Assembly (NCBI RefSeq): GCF_014863355.1
Contig: NZ_JACZEP010000003.1
Span: 1 to 64,000, forward strand
Length of the DNA: 64,000 bases
DNA from: Aminobacter carboxidus
Lineage (GTDB): Bacteria > Pseudomonadota > Alphaproteobacteria > Rhizobiales > Rhizobiaceae
Reading direction: 5' to 3'
Numbering within the stretch: the first letter of the stretch is position 1; every line of letters begins with the position of its first letter. The position numbers and the translations under genes are program-made. The notes beneath the pieces are model-generated. The model did no database searches. It saw only the letters and a program-made list of their open reading frames with translations, and was not told the origin of the DNA. Below, one piece after another: positions 50,595-60,238 of this stretch.

Positions 50595-52112
50595 ATGCGC
50601 CGCATGCAAAGAGCGCGTTTTGCCTTTGGTCCGTTCGTGCTTGATCCGGATGCCGGAACGCTGGTCCGGAACGATGATCCCGTTGCCGTCAGCCACCGCG
50701 GGCTGAAGCTGCTTGCGGCGCTGGCCGGGCGGTCGGGCGAAATCCTCGGCAAGGCCGAATTGATGGACGCGGCGTGGCCGGGCACTTCGGTCGAGGAGGG
50801 CAACCTCACTGTCCAGATCGCGCAGCTCAGGAAATTGCTTGGTCCGACAGCCGACGGCGGTGAATGGATCTCTACGGTCCCGCGCGTCGGCTACCGCTTC
50901 ATGGGAGCGGTCGAACAGATTGACGAAGCCAAGCGAAAACCTTTGCCGCTGCCCGACAAGCCGTCGATCGCCGTGTTGCCCTTCGTCAATGCCAGCAACG
51001 ATCCCGAGCAGGGGTCTTTCGCGGACGGGCTGACCGAAGACCTGATCACCGACCTCTCCAGGCTTCCCGGCCTGTTCGTCATCGCACGCAACTCATCCTT
51101 TGCCTACAAGGGCAGGGCGATGGACGTGCGCACGATCGCCGCGGCGCTTGGTGTGCGCTATCTGCTGGAGGGCAGTGCACGGCGCGCCGGGGGGCGCGTG
51201 CGCATCAACGCCCAGCTGGTCGACGCGATGAGTGGCGATCATGTGTGGGCGGAACGCTTCGATCGCAGCCTGGAAGATATTTTTGCCGTCCAGGACGAGG
51301 TCACCGGCAAGATCGTCGAGGCGTTGCTCGGCCGGCTGCGCGCACCGCCGCCGCGCAATCGGCCTCAAAATCTCGAAGCCTACGATCTCTGCGTGCGGGC
51401 GCGCAGGCTGATGGATGATTCACCGCAAGCGGCGCGGGAAGCGCATCTGATGCTGACGCGCGCTGTTTCGCTCGACCCTGGTTACGCCGAGGCCTATCGC
51501 TGGCTCGCCATGAACCACTGGATGGGATGGGTACACAGCGGCGGACCGGCGGAACCCGCACGCAAGGTCGCTCTGGGCCTGGCCCGCAAGGCGGTGGCGC
51601 TCGATCCCGGCGACGCCGGCTGCCGCTGGGTCCTGGCATATCTGCTTGCCTACAACAGCAGCTTCGCTGAGGCGGATGCGGAATTCGCCAGGGCGATCGA
51701 GCTCGACCCAAACGAGGCCGATACCTGGGCCGCACTCTCCGACATCGCAGTCCTTGCCGGGCGGGTCGAGGAGGGGCTTGAACACATCCGCAAGGCATTC
51801 CGGCTGAACCCGTTTCCGGCAAGCTGGTACTATCTGACACTCGGCCAGGCACAGTATGCAGCGGGCGAATACCAGGCCGCTGTCGAGACACTGCGCCGCG
51901 ACGAGACCTATCGCACAAGTTCACGCCGGTTCCTTGCGGCAGGCCTTGGGCAACTCGGCCGGTTCGATGAGGCGCGTGCCGAGGCCGAATTGTTTCTCGT
52001 CGGCAACCCCGACTTCACCATCCGCCACTGGGTAGCGACGGAGCCATTCCGTGACGCTGCGACACTTGATCATTTCGTCGATGGCTTCCGCAGGGCCGGT
52101 CTTCCGGAGTGA
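50595..52112 (+). CDS. wHTH-TolB-TPR regulator (CadC/adenylate-cyclase-like)
   Basis: A 505-residue protein with an N-terminal OmpR/PhoB-type winged helix (about 8-105; SHRGLKLLAALAGRSGEILG, STVPRVGYRFMGAV), a TolB-like/FlgO domain (about 118-240; SIAVLPFVNASNDPEQGSFA) and C-terminal TPR repeats (about 250-490). No adenylate-cyclase catalytic domain and no membrane segment are seen, although annotation often uses that name. Its target is unknown. Confidence 0.85.
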   Translation: MRRMQRARFAFGPFVLDPDAGTLVRNDDPVAVSHRGLKLLAALAGRSGEILGKAELMDAAWPGTSVEEGNLTVQIAQLRKLLGPTADGGEWISTVPRVGYRFMGAVEQIDEAKRKPLPLPDKPSIAVLPFVNASNDPEQGSFADGLTEDLITDLSRLPGLFVIARNSSFAYKGRAMDVRTIAAALGVRYLLEGSARRAGGRVRINAQLVDAMSGDHVWAERFDRSLEDIFAVQDEVTGKIVEALLGRLRAPPPRNRPQNLEAYDLCVRARRLMDDSPQAAREAHLMLTRAVSLDPGYAEAYRWLAMNHWMGWVHSGGPAEPARKVALGLARKAVALDPGDAGCRWVLAYLLAYNSSFAEADAEFARAIELDPNEADTWAALSDIAVLAGRVEEGLEHIRKAFRLNPFPASWYYLTLGQAQYAAGEYQAAVETLRRDETYRTSSRRFLAAGLGQLGRFDEARAEAELFLVGNPDFTIRHWVATEPFRDAATLDHFVDGFRRAGLPE

Positions 52113-52167
52113 CATGCCGGCGTGACGCCAGCGGAGCAACCCATTGGTATCGCTGCAAAGTCGCACT

Positions 52168-52398
52168 TCAAGGTAGAACCCACCCCAGGTCGCCGACGCC
52201 GGTAGCGTATCGATGGTTCGACGGCCGGCCTCGGGCCTTGTGCCGAAGTGCTGAAGCACCGTCGGACTGAAACGTCTTCAACAGGCGTTGAACTTGCCGG
52301 GCCGTCAGATCGAGCACATGCGCAGCCGACACCACCGTCATATGTCGCTCTAAAACCTTCGACAGCACCTCAATGCGTTGAAGCTCGCGTTCGCTCAT
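52168..52398 (-). pseudogene. N-terminal remnant of an ISNCY-type transposase
   Basis: The peptide MSERELQRIEVLSKVLERHM, then TARQVQRLLKTFQSDGASALRHKARGRPSN, is the helix-turn-helix start of ISNCY transposases, which are several times longer. Homology stops near 52204 and the frame runs into unrelated sequence and a stop at 52168. The rest of the element, including the catalytic core, is missing. Confidence 0.75.
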
Positions 52399-52450
52399 CA
52401 CGATCAGTCCCAACCTGCCGTCTCCCTCGCTCGCGTCAACGAGCAGGGCG

Positions 52451-52489
52451 ACATTCCTACTTTGCAGAATCAAGACATTTTAACTTTGC
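52451..52489. repeat. Direct repeat at a former IS end
   Basis: ACATTCCTACTTTGC (52451-52465) and ACATTTTAACTTTGC (52475-52489) repeat with a 24-base period just upstream of the transposase remnant. Such repeated blocks are typical of IS ends where transposase binds. Confidence 0.55.
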
Positions 52490-52496
52490 GCCAATA

Positions 52497-52520
52497 AATG
52501 TTTGTCGCATAACAAACATT
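52497..52520. repeat. Inverted repeat AATGTTTGT/ACAAACATT
   Basis: A perfect 9-base inverted repeat (52497-52505 and 52512-52520) with a 6-base gap. It lies between the IS scar and the 3' end of the leftward dipeptide ATPase gene. It may be a terminator-like hairpin of that operon, a regulatory site, or part of the element end. It is AT-rich compared with its surroundings. Confidence 0.45.
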
Positions 52521-52599
52521 ATGGAACTAACCAGGTGGTGCTGCGGCATTGTTAGAGCCGGTAACAGATGCAGCCCACCTATCGGCGCTCAGGTCATCC

Positions 52600-54435
52600 T
52601 CACACCGCTACCAGATGGCCGCTGGCTACTTCGCGAAACTCGCGAATTGAAGCCTGATAGTCCGGCGCGCGGATTGGGCTATGCAGTTCCACAGTATCGC
52701 CTATGCGCTTTTCGCGACGACGATCTGGATCTGGCACTGGAACCGCCGCCATCAAGCGTTTGGTGTAATCGTGCTGGGGGTTGTCGAACACTGAAGCGCG
52801 AGGGCCGATCTCGACGATTTCACCAAGATACATCACCGCCACGCGATGACTGACCCGTTCAACGACAGCCATATCGTGGGAAATGAACAGGAAAGCAAGG
52901 TTCAGGCTCTGTTGCAGGTCAAGCATCAGGTTGATGACCTGCGCTTTCACTGACACGTCGAGCGCCGATACGCTCTCGTCGGCGACGATCACCTTGGGCT
53001 TCAGCGCCAGGGCTCGAGCGATGCACACCCGCTGGCGCTGCCCGCCTGAGAACTCGTGGGGGTAGCGGCTCGCCATGTCGGACGTGAGACCAACCTTGCT
53101 CAACAGATCGGCGACGACGTCGCGCGCTTGTTTCGACGTGCCCATCTTGTGCTCAAGATAGGGTTCGGCGATCGCATCACCGACAGTCATGCGAGGGTTC
53201 AGCGAAGCAAACGGGTCCTGGAAAATCATCTGGATCGACTTGCGCATCTGGCGCAGCTCTCTCTTTTCCAGCTGCAGCATATCCTGGCCGTCGACCATGA
53301 CCGAACCGGAGGTCGGTTCGATCAGCCGCATGATCGCCCTGCCCGTCGTTGATTTGCCGCAACCGGATTCGCCAACCAGTGACAGCGTTTCGCCGGCAAA
53401 GAGGTCAAAGGAAACATTCTCCACCGCATGGACACGTCCGCCCAGCCGCCCGAACAGGCCGGTGTGGATATCGAAGCGCTTGACGAGGTTCTTAACCTCG
53501 AGAACAGGTTTGTTGTTGTCCACGGTGTCGGGTGTTTCGGTCGACGCAATCGCCTCACCCGTTGTGGTGTTGACGATCGGGAAACGCAATGGCCGGTCAT
53601 AGCCGTGCATCGAGCCGAGAACCGGCACCGCAGAAAGCAACGCGCGCGTATAAGGATGCTCGCCACGGTGGAAGATATCGGCGGTAGCGCCAGTTTCAAC
53701 CTGCTCGCCCCGGAACATCACCACCGTGCGATCGGCAATCTCGGCGACCACGCCCATGTCGTGGGTAATGAACAGGACCGACGTGCCCTGCTCGTCTTGC
53801 AACATCTTGATCAGGTCGAGAATCTGGCCCTGGATGGTCACGTCGAGCGCGGTTGTCGGCTCGTCGGCGATCAGCAGTTTTGGCCGCGAAGCCAACGCCA
53901 TGGCGATCATGACACGTTGGCGCATGCCGCCGGAAAATCGATGCGGATATTCGTCAAAGCGCGATGCGGCAGACGGGATGCGCACCTTCTCCAGCAGCTT
54001 CATCGTTTCGGCCTTTGCATCGGCCCGCGACATCTTCTGGTGGCAAAGCAGAGCCTCGGCAATCTGGTCGCCGATGGTGAAGAGCGGGTTCAGGCTCGTC
54101 ATCGGCTCCTGAAAAATCATCGATACGTCGTTGCCGCGCACCTTTCGCATCTCGCTTTCAGGCAGAGCGACGAGATCGGTTCCGTTGAGGAATACCTTGC
54201 CTTCGATGCGGCTGGTGTCGGCTTGCAAAAGCCTCATGATCGAAAGCGAGGTCACGCTTTTGCCCGATCCGGATTCGCCAACAATTGCCACCGTCTCGCG
54301 TGGCCTGACGTCAAAGGAGATGTCGCGCACGACCGGCTTCCAGTCGCCATCGACCAGAAACGATGTCGTTAGATTTTGCACGGACAGCACAGTGCCGGTG
54401 TCTGTCTGCACGGTATTTGTGGCTTTGGCGTTCAC
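52600..54435 (-). CDS. Fused dipeptide/glutathione-type ABC ATPase (DppD-DppF)
   Basis: A 611-residue double ATPase. The first half has Walker A GESGSGKSV, signature FSGGMRQRVMIAMAL and Walker B LLIADEPTTALD; the second has GESGCGKST, FSGGQRQRVCIARAL and VIVADESVSALD. Each half ends in the oligopeptide ATPase C-terminal segment (HPYTRALLSAVP, HDYTKRLMAAVP). It should energise the permeases at 58340 and 59218. It is separated from them by the SelA-like and IclR genes, yet is in the same orientation as the SelA-like gene 36 bases upstream. Confidence 0.92.
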   Translation of the reverse strand: MNAKATNTVQTDTGTVLSVQNLTTSFLVDGDWKPVVRDISFDVRPRETVAIVGESGSGKSVTSLSIMRLLQADTSRIEGKVFLNGTDLVALPESEMRKVRGNDVSMIFQEPMTSLNPLFTIGDQIAEALLCHQKMSRADAKAETMKLLEKVRIPSAASRFDEYPHRFSGGMRQRVMIAMALASRPKLLIADEPTTALDVTIQGQILDLIKMLQDEQGTSVLFITHDMGVVAEIADRTVVMFRGEQVETGATADIFHRGEHPYTRALLSAVPVLGSMHGYDRPLRFPIVNTTTGEAIASTETPDTVDNNKPVLEVKNLVKRFDIHTGLFGRLGGRVHAVENVSFDLFAGETLSLVGESGCGKSTTGRAIMRLIEPTSGSVMVDGQDMLQLEKRELRQMRKSIQMIFQDPFASLNPRMTVGDAIAEPYLEHKMGTSKQARDVVADLLSKVGLTSDMASRYPHEFSGGQRQRVCIARALALKPKVIVADESVSALDVSVKAQVINLMLDLQQSLNLAFLFISHDMAVVERVSHRVAVMYLGEIVEIGPRASVFDNPQHDYTKRLMAAVPVPDPDRRREKRIGDTVELHSPIRAPDYQASIREFREVASGHLVAV

Positions 54436-54471
54436 GGTTGTTCCTCCCTGTCGTGCATGGCGTAGCGGCGA

Positions 54472-55668
54472 TCAGTCCGGCCAGCGCAACACGTCGTCGA
54501 AACGATATTTGCTGCGGTTCTCGAATGGCGTGGCGATGATCTCGTTGGAGGCGCGGGCCTTGTCGAGTTCTTCCATCAGTCGTGCCGCAACGACCTTCTC
54601 TTGACCTGGATGCAGGTTGCAGGGGTCGAGGTAGAAATAATTGTGCTCGACCTCGTGGTCGCGCACGATGATGGGCTGATCGCCCCGTGCCAGCGCCGCA
54701 GCCAGGTCCCAGGCTGTGATATGCGCTTCTTGCGCCGAGATGATAACCCGCATGCGATCGAGCGGGTTTTTCGTCGGATCAGGCTCGACAAGTGCGGTTA
54801 CACCGGGCCGGTTCGCCAGTGTCTCTTTCCAGAGATTGAGATAGCTGGCCTCGCGTTCTCGAATGCCGGCATGGTCTCGCTTTTCCCAAGCCTCAAGCGC
54901 TGCCATGACGCCAAAGACACTCTCCTTGCCAACCTTCATGCCCCGGCCGATACCCATGTTCTGCAGGAAGGCAGCCCGCACCAATTCCTTGTTGCCAGCG
55001 ACGATGCCGGAAGTTGGCCCACCAAGGAATTTGTGGCCGGAATAGAGCGCGATGTCCGCACCCTGTTCGAGGAATATCCTGAGGTCATATTCCGATGCCG
55101 CATCGACGATGACCGGCACGCCCCTGACAGCTGCGATTTCGACGAATTCCTTGAAGTTGAGCAGACCGTAATCGACGACGTGGTGGGAAACGACGTAAAC
55201 AGCAGCGGCAGTCTTCTCGTTGATCGCCTTCTCCATATGGAAGCGGTGGGTCGATGTCGCCTGCCCGATTAACACGGCTTTGGCGCCCGCCAGCCTAATG
55301 GCCTGGTCAACCGGCGCGCCGTAGCTGACGACATGCCCCATCTGGACGATGACTTCATTTTTTGCCGGAGTGACGTCTGGCAGCTGCTCGATGGCAAGCA
55401 GGTTATCGCCTGTCATCGCGCCTGCAACGGCCAGACTGATGCCAGCTGAACAGGAGGCGGTAACGAAGCCAGCTTCCGCACCGGTCAGGCGGGCGATGAC
55501 AGCGCTGGCCTTGCGTTGCAGGTGATTGATCTCGACAAATTGCGGCAGGATCGCGCTCATCGCTGCGATCGCTTCCGGCACAACAATCGAAGCGCCCAAA
55601 CTAGTCATGGTTCCAGAAACGTTGATGACCGGACGAAGGCCAAGCTTGGTGCGGATATCATCGGACAT
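54472..55668 (-). CDS. SelA-like pyridoxal-phosphate enzyme (DgaE-type fold I)
   Basis: A 398-residue fold-type I PLP enzyme of the selenocysteine-synthase-like group. The cofactor lysine is K213 in [12 protein letters not shown] and the pyridine-binding aspartate is D189 (VIVDAASEY). The N-terminal [19 protein letters not shown] is a hallmark of this group, which includes D-glucosaminate 6-phosphate ammonia-lyase and often pairs with a cog3964 amidohydrolase, as here (57133). It probably removes or exchanges an amino or side-chain group of a D-configured amino acid. Its link with RidA (56596) favours an enamine-forming lyase. The substrate is unknown. Confidence 0.85.
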   Translation of the reverse strand: MSDDIRTKLGLRPVINVSGTMTSLGASIVVPEAIAAMSAILPQFVEINHLQRKASAVIARLTGAEAGFVTASCSAGISLAVAGAMTGDNLLAIEQLPDVTPAKNEVIVQMGHVVSYGAPVDQAIRLAGAKAVLIGQATSTHRFHMEKAINEKTAAAVYVVSHHVVDYGLLNFKEFVEIAAVRGVPVIVDAASEYDLRIFLEQGADIALYSGHKFLGGPTSGIVAGNKELVRAAFLQNMGIGRGMKVGKESVFGVMAALEAWEKRDHAGIREREASYLNLWKETLANRPGVTALVEPDPTKNPLDRMRVIISAQEAHITAWDLAAALARGDQPIIVRDHEVEHNYFYLDPCNLHPGQEKVVAARLMEELDKARASNEIIATPFENRSKYRFDDVLRWPD

Positions 55669-55762
55669 GTTTCAATCTCCAGTCGTGTTCAGTGCAGTTT
55701 GCCATCGACAAGTTATGCCACAATAATGTAATAACCAACGGAATTGCACGAGGAGCATTCCG
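55669..55762. promoter_or_regulatory. Divergent control region between the SelA-like and IclR genes
   Basis: A 94-base AT-rich region. AATGTAATAAC (55725-55735) closely resembles TATGTAATAGC (61794-61804) before the dipeptide binding-protein gene; 9 of 11 positions agree. The pair is a candidate IclR operator. AGGAG before the TTG at 55763 decides the IclR start. Confidence 0.45.
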
Positions 55763-56593
55763 TTGAACGTCACGACGCCTTCGCAGGAAAAATCGACCGT
55801 AGAAGACACCTCGGCTGAGGCCACCAAGGGCGCCCGCCGCTCGAGGGTGAGCGGGATTGATCGCGCTCTTCAGGTCATCGACTATCTCTATGAAACCGGT
55901 GAACCTGCAGGCGCCTACGCAATCGCCAAGGCGATCAAGGCGCCGCTGTCCACGGTCTATGTCATCATTGACGATCTGGTCGACAAGAACATGCTCGCGC
56001 GCAATTCCGAAGGCGCAATCTGGCTCGGCGCTCGGCTCTATCATTATGGACTGGCCTATGCCCGGTCTCTGGATTTCATGGGGGTAGCCACCCACGAAAT
56101 GCATGACCTTTGCCGCCAAACCAGCGAGACCGTGCAATTGTGTGGACGCGATGGAGACCACATGCTGGTGCTCGCCATGGCCGATGGCCCAAGCCATTTT
56201 CAGGTCGCTTCCCGCGTCGGCACCCGGGTTCCGCTGAACTGGACGGCATCTGGCCGGCTTCTGGTCGGTCACCTGCCTGATGGCGAACGCGTCGAGCTGT
56301 TTAAGCGCTGCGCGCGTATTTCCCCGACGGGACGTGCCGAGATCGACGCGAAGTCGCTGTCGTCTGCGGCTGGAAAGGCCTTTGAGGAGCGGCTGTCGCT
56401 TCAGATTGCCGAGTCCGACTATGCGGTTGCCTGCATTGCCTCGCCGATCTGCGACCGCAGCGGCCAGCCGGTTGCGACCATATCCATCGTGCTGCCGGAG
56501 CAAAAAGTCCTGTCCGACATGCCGCATTATTCCGAACGCGTCCGCGCGTCTGCGGAGCAGATCGAAAAGCTGATGGGCTGGCGCGGACACTGA
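55763..56593 (+). CDS. IclR-family transcriptional regulator
   Basis: A 276-residue regulator with an N-terminal winged helix (about 30-95; GIDRALQVIDYLYETGEPAG, KAPLSTVYVIIDDLVDKNML) and a C-terminal effector domain (about 105-270; VPLNWTASGRLLVGHL, VACIASPICDRSGQPVATISI). It opens with TTG and a good ribosome binding site. It is divergent from the SelA-like gene and convergent with RidA, in the middle of the putative D-peptide locus, and probably controls both leftward transcripts. Confidence 0.9.
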   Translation: MNVTTPSQEKSTVEDTSAEATKGARRSRVSGIDRALQVIDYLYETGEPAGAYAIAKAIKAPLSTVYVIIDDLVDKNMLARNSEGAIWLGARLYHYGLAYARSLDFMGVATHEMHDLCRQTSETVQLCGRDGDHMLVLAMADGPSHFQVASRVGTRVPLNWTASGRLLVGHLPDGERVELFKRCARISPTGRAEIDAKSLSSAAGKAFEERLSLQIAESDYAVACIASPICDRSGQPVATISIVLPEQKVLSDMPHYSERVRASAEQIEKLMGWRGH

Positions 56594-56595
56594 AG

Positions 56596-57129
56596 TCATG
56601 GCCTCGCGCGCAGCGAGACAATCGCCTCGATCTCTACTGTAATGTTCCCCGGCAGCGAGCCAAAACCAACGGCTGAGCGGGCGTGTTGTCCAGCTTCGCC
56701 GAAGACGTCGATAAGCAGGTCCGAGCAGCCATTGATGACACTGGGATGATCCTCGAACTGTGGCGTGGCATTGACCATACCCAGCAGTTTGACGACGCGT
56801 TTGACACGCGAAAGATCGCCCAAGGCGTCCTGCATGACTGCAAGCAAGTTCACGCCGACGAGCCGCGCATGCTCGTATGCCTGTTCGACGCTCACATCGT
56901 CGCCGACCTTGCCCGAATGCAGGACGCCGTCAGCCTCGCGCGGGCCCTGCCCCGACAGGTAGAGGAGGTCGCCGTCCTGAACATGAGTGACGAAGTTGGC
57001 AATTGGCGGCGGCGGGGCCGGAAGCGAAATGCCGAGCGCGGCGAGGCGGTCATATGGCGTCTGTGCCGTCGAAGTCATGGCTGGCAAGATATTCACATTG
57101 CTTTCTGTTGTGCGCGTCTCAAGCTTCAT
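56596..57129 (-). CDS. RidA/YjgF-family enamine/imine deaminase
   Basis: A 177-residue RidA-type protein. The core YLSGQGPRE, a central VKLLGMVNATPQFEDHPSVIN and the FGEAGQHARSAVGFGSLPGNITVEIEAI ending with the conserved arginine region are visible. RidA proteins hydrolyse reactive enamines such as 2-aminoacrylate. It starts 4 bases after the amidohydrolase stop, and the SelA-like PLP enzyme nearby could generate such an enamine. A start 17 codons later is possible. Confidence 0.88.
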   Translation of the reverse strand: MKLETRTTESNVNILPAMTSTAQTPYDRLAALGISLPAPPPPIANFVTHVQDGDLLYLSGQGPREADGVLHSGKVGDDVSVEQAYEHARLVGVNLLAVMQDALGDLSRVKRVVKLLGMVNATPQFEDHPSVINGCSDLLIDVFGEAGQHARSAVGFGSLPGNITVEIEAIVSLRARP

Positions 57130-57132
57130 GGA

Positions 57133-58338
57133 TCACCGCCACGAATAGCCGTGACTATGGCGCACGAGCTTGCGGGGATGTGGTGCATAGCGGCTGGCAG
57201 CGATCGCTTCGGACCCGATGACGGCGTAGCGTGGCTCGAACAGCCTCTTCAGGCGCGAGGTGTCGCCGTTGGAATCGGTCGCTTCGAGATCACCGTCAAC
57301 CAGATCGAAGACGGTGAAATCAGCGCGCTCGCCGATGCTGAGCCTGTTTTCCATCGACAGTTTGATGGCCGATGCCGGCGCGTGGGTGACGGCGTCGATA
57401 ACCTTGTCGAACGGCATGCCAACTGAAAGCAGCTTGGACATCGTCGTCGCGAGATCCCAGACAGGGAAATTCATCGAATGTCCGTGCAAGTCGGTTGAAA
57501 TTGAAAATGGCATGAGCCCGCGCTGGATCGCTGCTTCGGCCACCTTGAATGAGAACGAAGCGCCGCCATGGCCGATGTCGAGGCGAACGCCCTCGCTGGC
57601 GCAGCGCTCCGCCAGGTTGAAGAGGTCTTCGTCTTCCATGATGCTGGAGCCGGCTTTGCCATTGAAGCAGTGGGTGACAATGTCGCCCGGTCCCAGAATC
57701 TCCAGCACTTCGTCATAAAGCGCCGGCGGCTCGCCGACATGGACCATCATCGGCACCTTGAGGATCTTGGCGATCTTCTTGCCGAGCTTGACCGGAGTCA
57801 CGCCCCACGAGCCGGTGATGACATGACTGGCGCGGACCTTGATGCCGACAATGTGCTCGCTGTTTTCAGCGTAACATTCGAGAATGCGATCAAGGTCGAT
57901 GTCGCGAATGTCTCGCAGCTCCGGTACACGGTTGCACGCCACAAGCCCAATCGAGCCCAGATTGAGGAAGGCCTTGATGCGCTCGCGCGACGGCTCGATG
58001 ATGTACTCGCGAAAACCGTGGAAATTTGCCTCGCCGGCCGAGCCCGCGTCGACCAGCGTCGTGACGCCACGTTCGGCGCCGCATTCAGATGGACGGATCG
58101 AAATGTCCGTGCCGCCGTGCCAGATGTGGACGTGCAGGTCGACCCAACCGGGCGATATCCAGGCGCCCTTCCCGTCAATTCTATCCGCATCAGCTGGCGC
58201 CTCGATGGCGGCGCCAATGGCGGCGATGGCGCCTTCAGCGTTGACGAGAATGTTCGTCGTCGCGGTCGGCGCGTCGGCTCCCAGAGCGATAGGCTTTACG
58301 TTGGCGATGAAGAGCGGCTTGTTTGGTTGGGAGGCCAT
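57133..58338 (-). CDS. cog3964-type amidohydrolase (deacetylase/dihydroorotase-like)
   Basis: A 401-residue metal-dependent amidohydrolase. Metal ligands are H69-x-H71 (DLHVHIWHGG), the carboxylated lysine K167 (GIKVRASHV), histidines in MVHVGEPP and VTHCFNGK, and the aspartate in ISTDLHG. This is the group often misnamed dihydroorotase; a characterised Agrobacterium member hydrolyses acetylated R-alpha-hydroxy and D-amino acids. The R/D stereochemistry fits the D-aminopeptidase at 62015. It follows dppC-like by a single base gap. Confidence 0.88.
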   Translation of the reverse strand: MASQPNKPLFIANVKPIALGADAPTATTNILVNAEGAIAAIGAAIEAPADADRIDGKGAWISPGWVDLHVHIWHGGTDISIRPSECGAERGVTTLVDAGSAGEANFHGFREYIIEPSRERIKAFLNLGSIGLVACNRVPELRDIRDIDLDRILECYAENSEHIVGIKVRASHVITGSWGVTPVKLGKKIAKILKVPMMVHVGEPPALYDEVLEILGPGDIVTHCFNGKAGSSIMEDEDLFNLAERCASEGVRLDIGHGGASFSFKVAEAAIQRGLMPFSISTDLHGHSMNFPVWDLATTMSKLLSVGMPFDKVIDAVTHAPASAIKLSMENRLSIGERADFTVFDLVDGDLEATDSNGDTSRLKRLFEPRYAVIGSEAIAASRYAPHPRKLVRHSHGYSWR

Positions 58339-58339
58339 C

Positions 58340-59218
58340 TTAGAGATCCTTTCGAAGTCTTGGATCGAGCATGTCCCTCAATCCGTCGCCGACCAGCTGG
58401 AGCGACAGCACCGAGAGAATGATGGCGAGACCTGGGAAATAGGTCATCCAATCAGCCTGGCCGATATATTGCCGACCGGAGGCGATCATCGTGCCCCAAG
58501 TCGGGATTTCAGGACTGACGCCAAGGCCGAGGAAGGACAGACCAGCCTCCGCAAGCATGGCGCTGGCGAAGAGGAAGGTGCCCTGCACCAGGATTGGCGA
58601 CAATAGATTGCGCAGCACGTGCCGCGTCATGATGTGGAATGTCGATATGCCGAGAGACTGCGCAGCCTCGACATATGGCAGTTCGCGGATGACCAGCGTC
58701 GAGGCGCGCACGATGCGGGCAAGCCGCGGCGCATAGACGATGGAAAGCGCAACGATCACTGTTGTCAGCGACGGACCCAGTGCTGCCACCAACGCAATGG
58801 CGAGCAGGATGTCCGGAAAGGCCATCATGGCGTCGATCAGCCGGGCGATCGGCGTATCCAGTCTTCTAAAGAAGCCCGCCAGCAGGCCGAGTGTCACGCC
58901 AATGAGGGCAGACAACGCCACCACGGCAGCGCCGACCAGCAGCGACAGGCGCGCGGCGTAAATCGTGCGCGAAAATACATCCCGTCCGAACTCGTCGGTA
59001 CCAAACCAGTATGTACCGCCCGGCGGCTTCAAGCGGTTGACGATGGACAGCTTCGACGGCGAGTAAGGCGCAATGTATGGCGCGAGCACCGCAAGCAGGA
59101 CAAAGATCGTCAGGACGATGACGCCAAAGGCGACCGTTTTGCGCTTGAGCAGCCGGTGAACGAACTTGAACCGGGATTCGGCGGCCGGCAGCGAGGGGGT
59201 GTTGGCGATGTCGGTCAT
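58340..59218 (-). CDS. Dipeptide-type ABC permease (DppC-like)
   Basis: A 292-residue permease with the OppC N-terminal region and the EAA loop VEAAQSLGISTFHIMTRHVL. The YWFGTDEFGRDVFSRTIYAARLS stretch is the DppC hallmark. Its ATG overlaps the DppB stop by one base (TGATG). Confidence 0.92.
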   Translation of the reverse strand: MTDIANTPSLPAAESRFKFVHRLLKRKTVAFGVIVLTIFVLLAVLAPYIAPYSPSKLSIVNRLKPPGGTYWFGTDEFGRDVFSRTIYAARLSLLVGAAVVALSALIGVTLGLLAGFFRRLDTPIARLIDAMMAFPDILLAIALVAALGPSLTTVIVALSIVYAPRLARIVRASTLVIRELPYVEAAQSLGISTFHIMTRHVLRNLLSPILVQGTFLFASAMLAEAGLSFLGLGVSPEIPTWGTMIASGRQYIGQADWMTYFPGLAIILSVLSLQLVGDGLRDMLDPRLRKDL

Positions 59219-60159
59219 CAGTAGCGCACCCTTGGGTCTACCAGCAGGTAGAGCATGTCGATCGCAAAGTTGATGAGAACATAGAGCCCGGCAATGACCA
59301 GCAATGCCCCCTGGATGACCGGGTAATCCCGACGCAGGACCGCCGAAACAACCAGGTTTCCGATCCCCGGCAGGCCGAACACCGTCTCTGTCACGACAGC
59401 GCCCGAGATCAGCACGGCAGCCGTCAGCCCAAGCACGGTAAGGATCGGTATCAGGGCATTCTTCAAGGCGTGCTTCAGGATCACGCGCCGCTCTGCCAGG
59501 CCTTTGGCTCGAGCGGTGCGGATGTAGTCGTCGCTCAGCACGTCGAGCATCGAGGCGCGGGTGAAGCGCAAGATCAGCGCCGACGAGACCAGGCCAAGCG
59601 CTAGCGCCGGCAAGGTCAGGTGGTACATGCGATCAAGGAATGAAGCGCCGGGACCACCATAGCCGGAGACCGGAAAAATGTTGTGACGCACGGCAACGAA
59701 TTGCATCAGGATCAGACCGAGCCAGAAGCTCGGGATGCTCGCGGCAAGCATTGCGAGAAAGGTTGACGCCTGGTCGATGAACGACCCCCGGCGATAGGCT
59801 GCATAGATGCCGATCGGCAACGCGATCACGCAGGCAATGGCGAGCGAAAAGATCGTCAGGAAAAACGTCGGCTCAGCTCGCTCCATCAGCGCCGCCGTCA
59901 CCGGCATGTTCAGAAAGATCGAGTGGCCCAGATCGCCCTTCAGCAATTGACCAATGTAGAGAAAATACTGGACCCATATCGACTTATCCAGCCCAAGGCG
60001 GGCGCGCAGGTCGGTGATGTCCTGCGGGGTTGCATCGGGGCCGAGCATGACGGCTGCCGGGTCGCCTGGCGTCACGCGCACGATCACAAAGACGATCGTG
60101 ACGACCAGAAACATCACCACAATCATGCCTGCGAGGCGCTGAAGGATATAGCGTATCAT
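59218..60159 (-). CDS. Dipeptide-type ABC permease (DppB-like)
   Basis: A 313-residue permease starting MIRYILQRLAGMIVVMFLVV with the RVTPGDPAAVMLGPDATP periplasmic loop and an EAA loop in RTARAKGLAERRVILKHALKN. Both are diagnostic of DppB/GsiC. It lies 79 bases downstream of the binding-protein gene. Confidence 0.92.
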   Translation of the reverse strand: MIRYILQRLAGMIVVMFLVVTIVFVIVRVTPGDPAAVMLGPDATPQDITDLRARLGLDKSIWVQYFLYIGQLLKGDLGHSIFLNMPVTAALMERAEPTFFLTIFSLAIACVIALPIGIYAAYRRGSFIDQASTFLAMLAASIPSFWLGLILMQFVAVRHNIFPVSGYGGPGASFLDRMYHLTLPALALGLVSSALILRFTRASMLDVLSDDYIRTARAKGLAERRVILKHALKNALIPILTVLGLTAAVLISGAVVTETVFGLPGIGNLVVSAVLRRDYPVIQGALLVIAGLYVLINFAIDMLYLLVDPRVRY

Positions 60160-60238
60160 GGGCAGTTCCTATGTCCGCGAGGCGGCATGATCGAAAGCGG
60201 ACGCCAACCTTGGCTGGCGTCCGTTCGCCAAGAGCGTG

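Noticed and set aside
50595-52112. Adenylate cyclase
   Set aside because: The protein has winged-helix, TolB-like and TPR parts but no cyclase catalytic domain.
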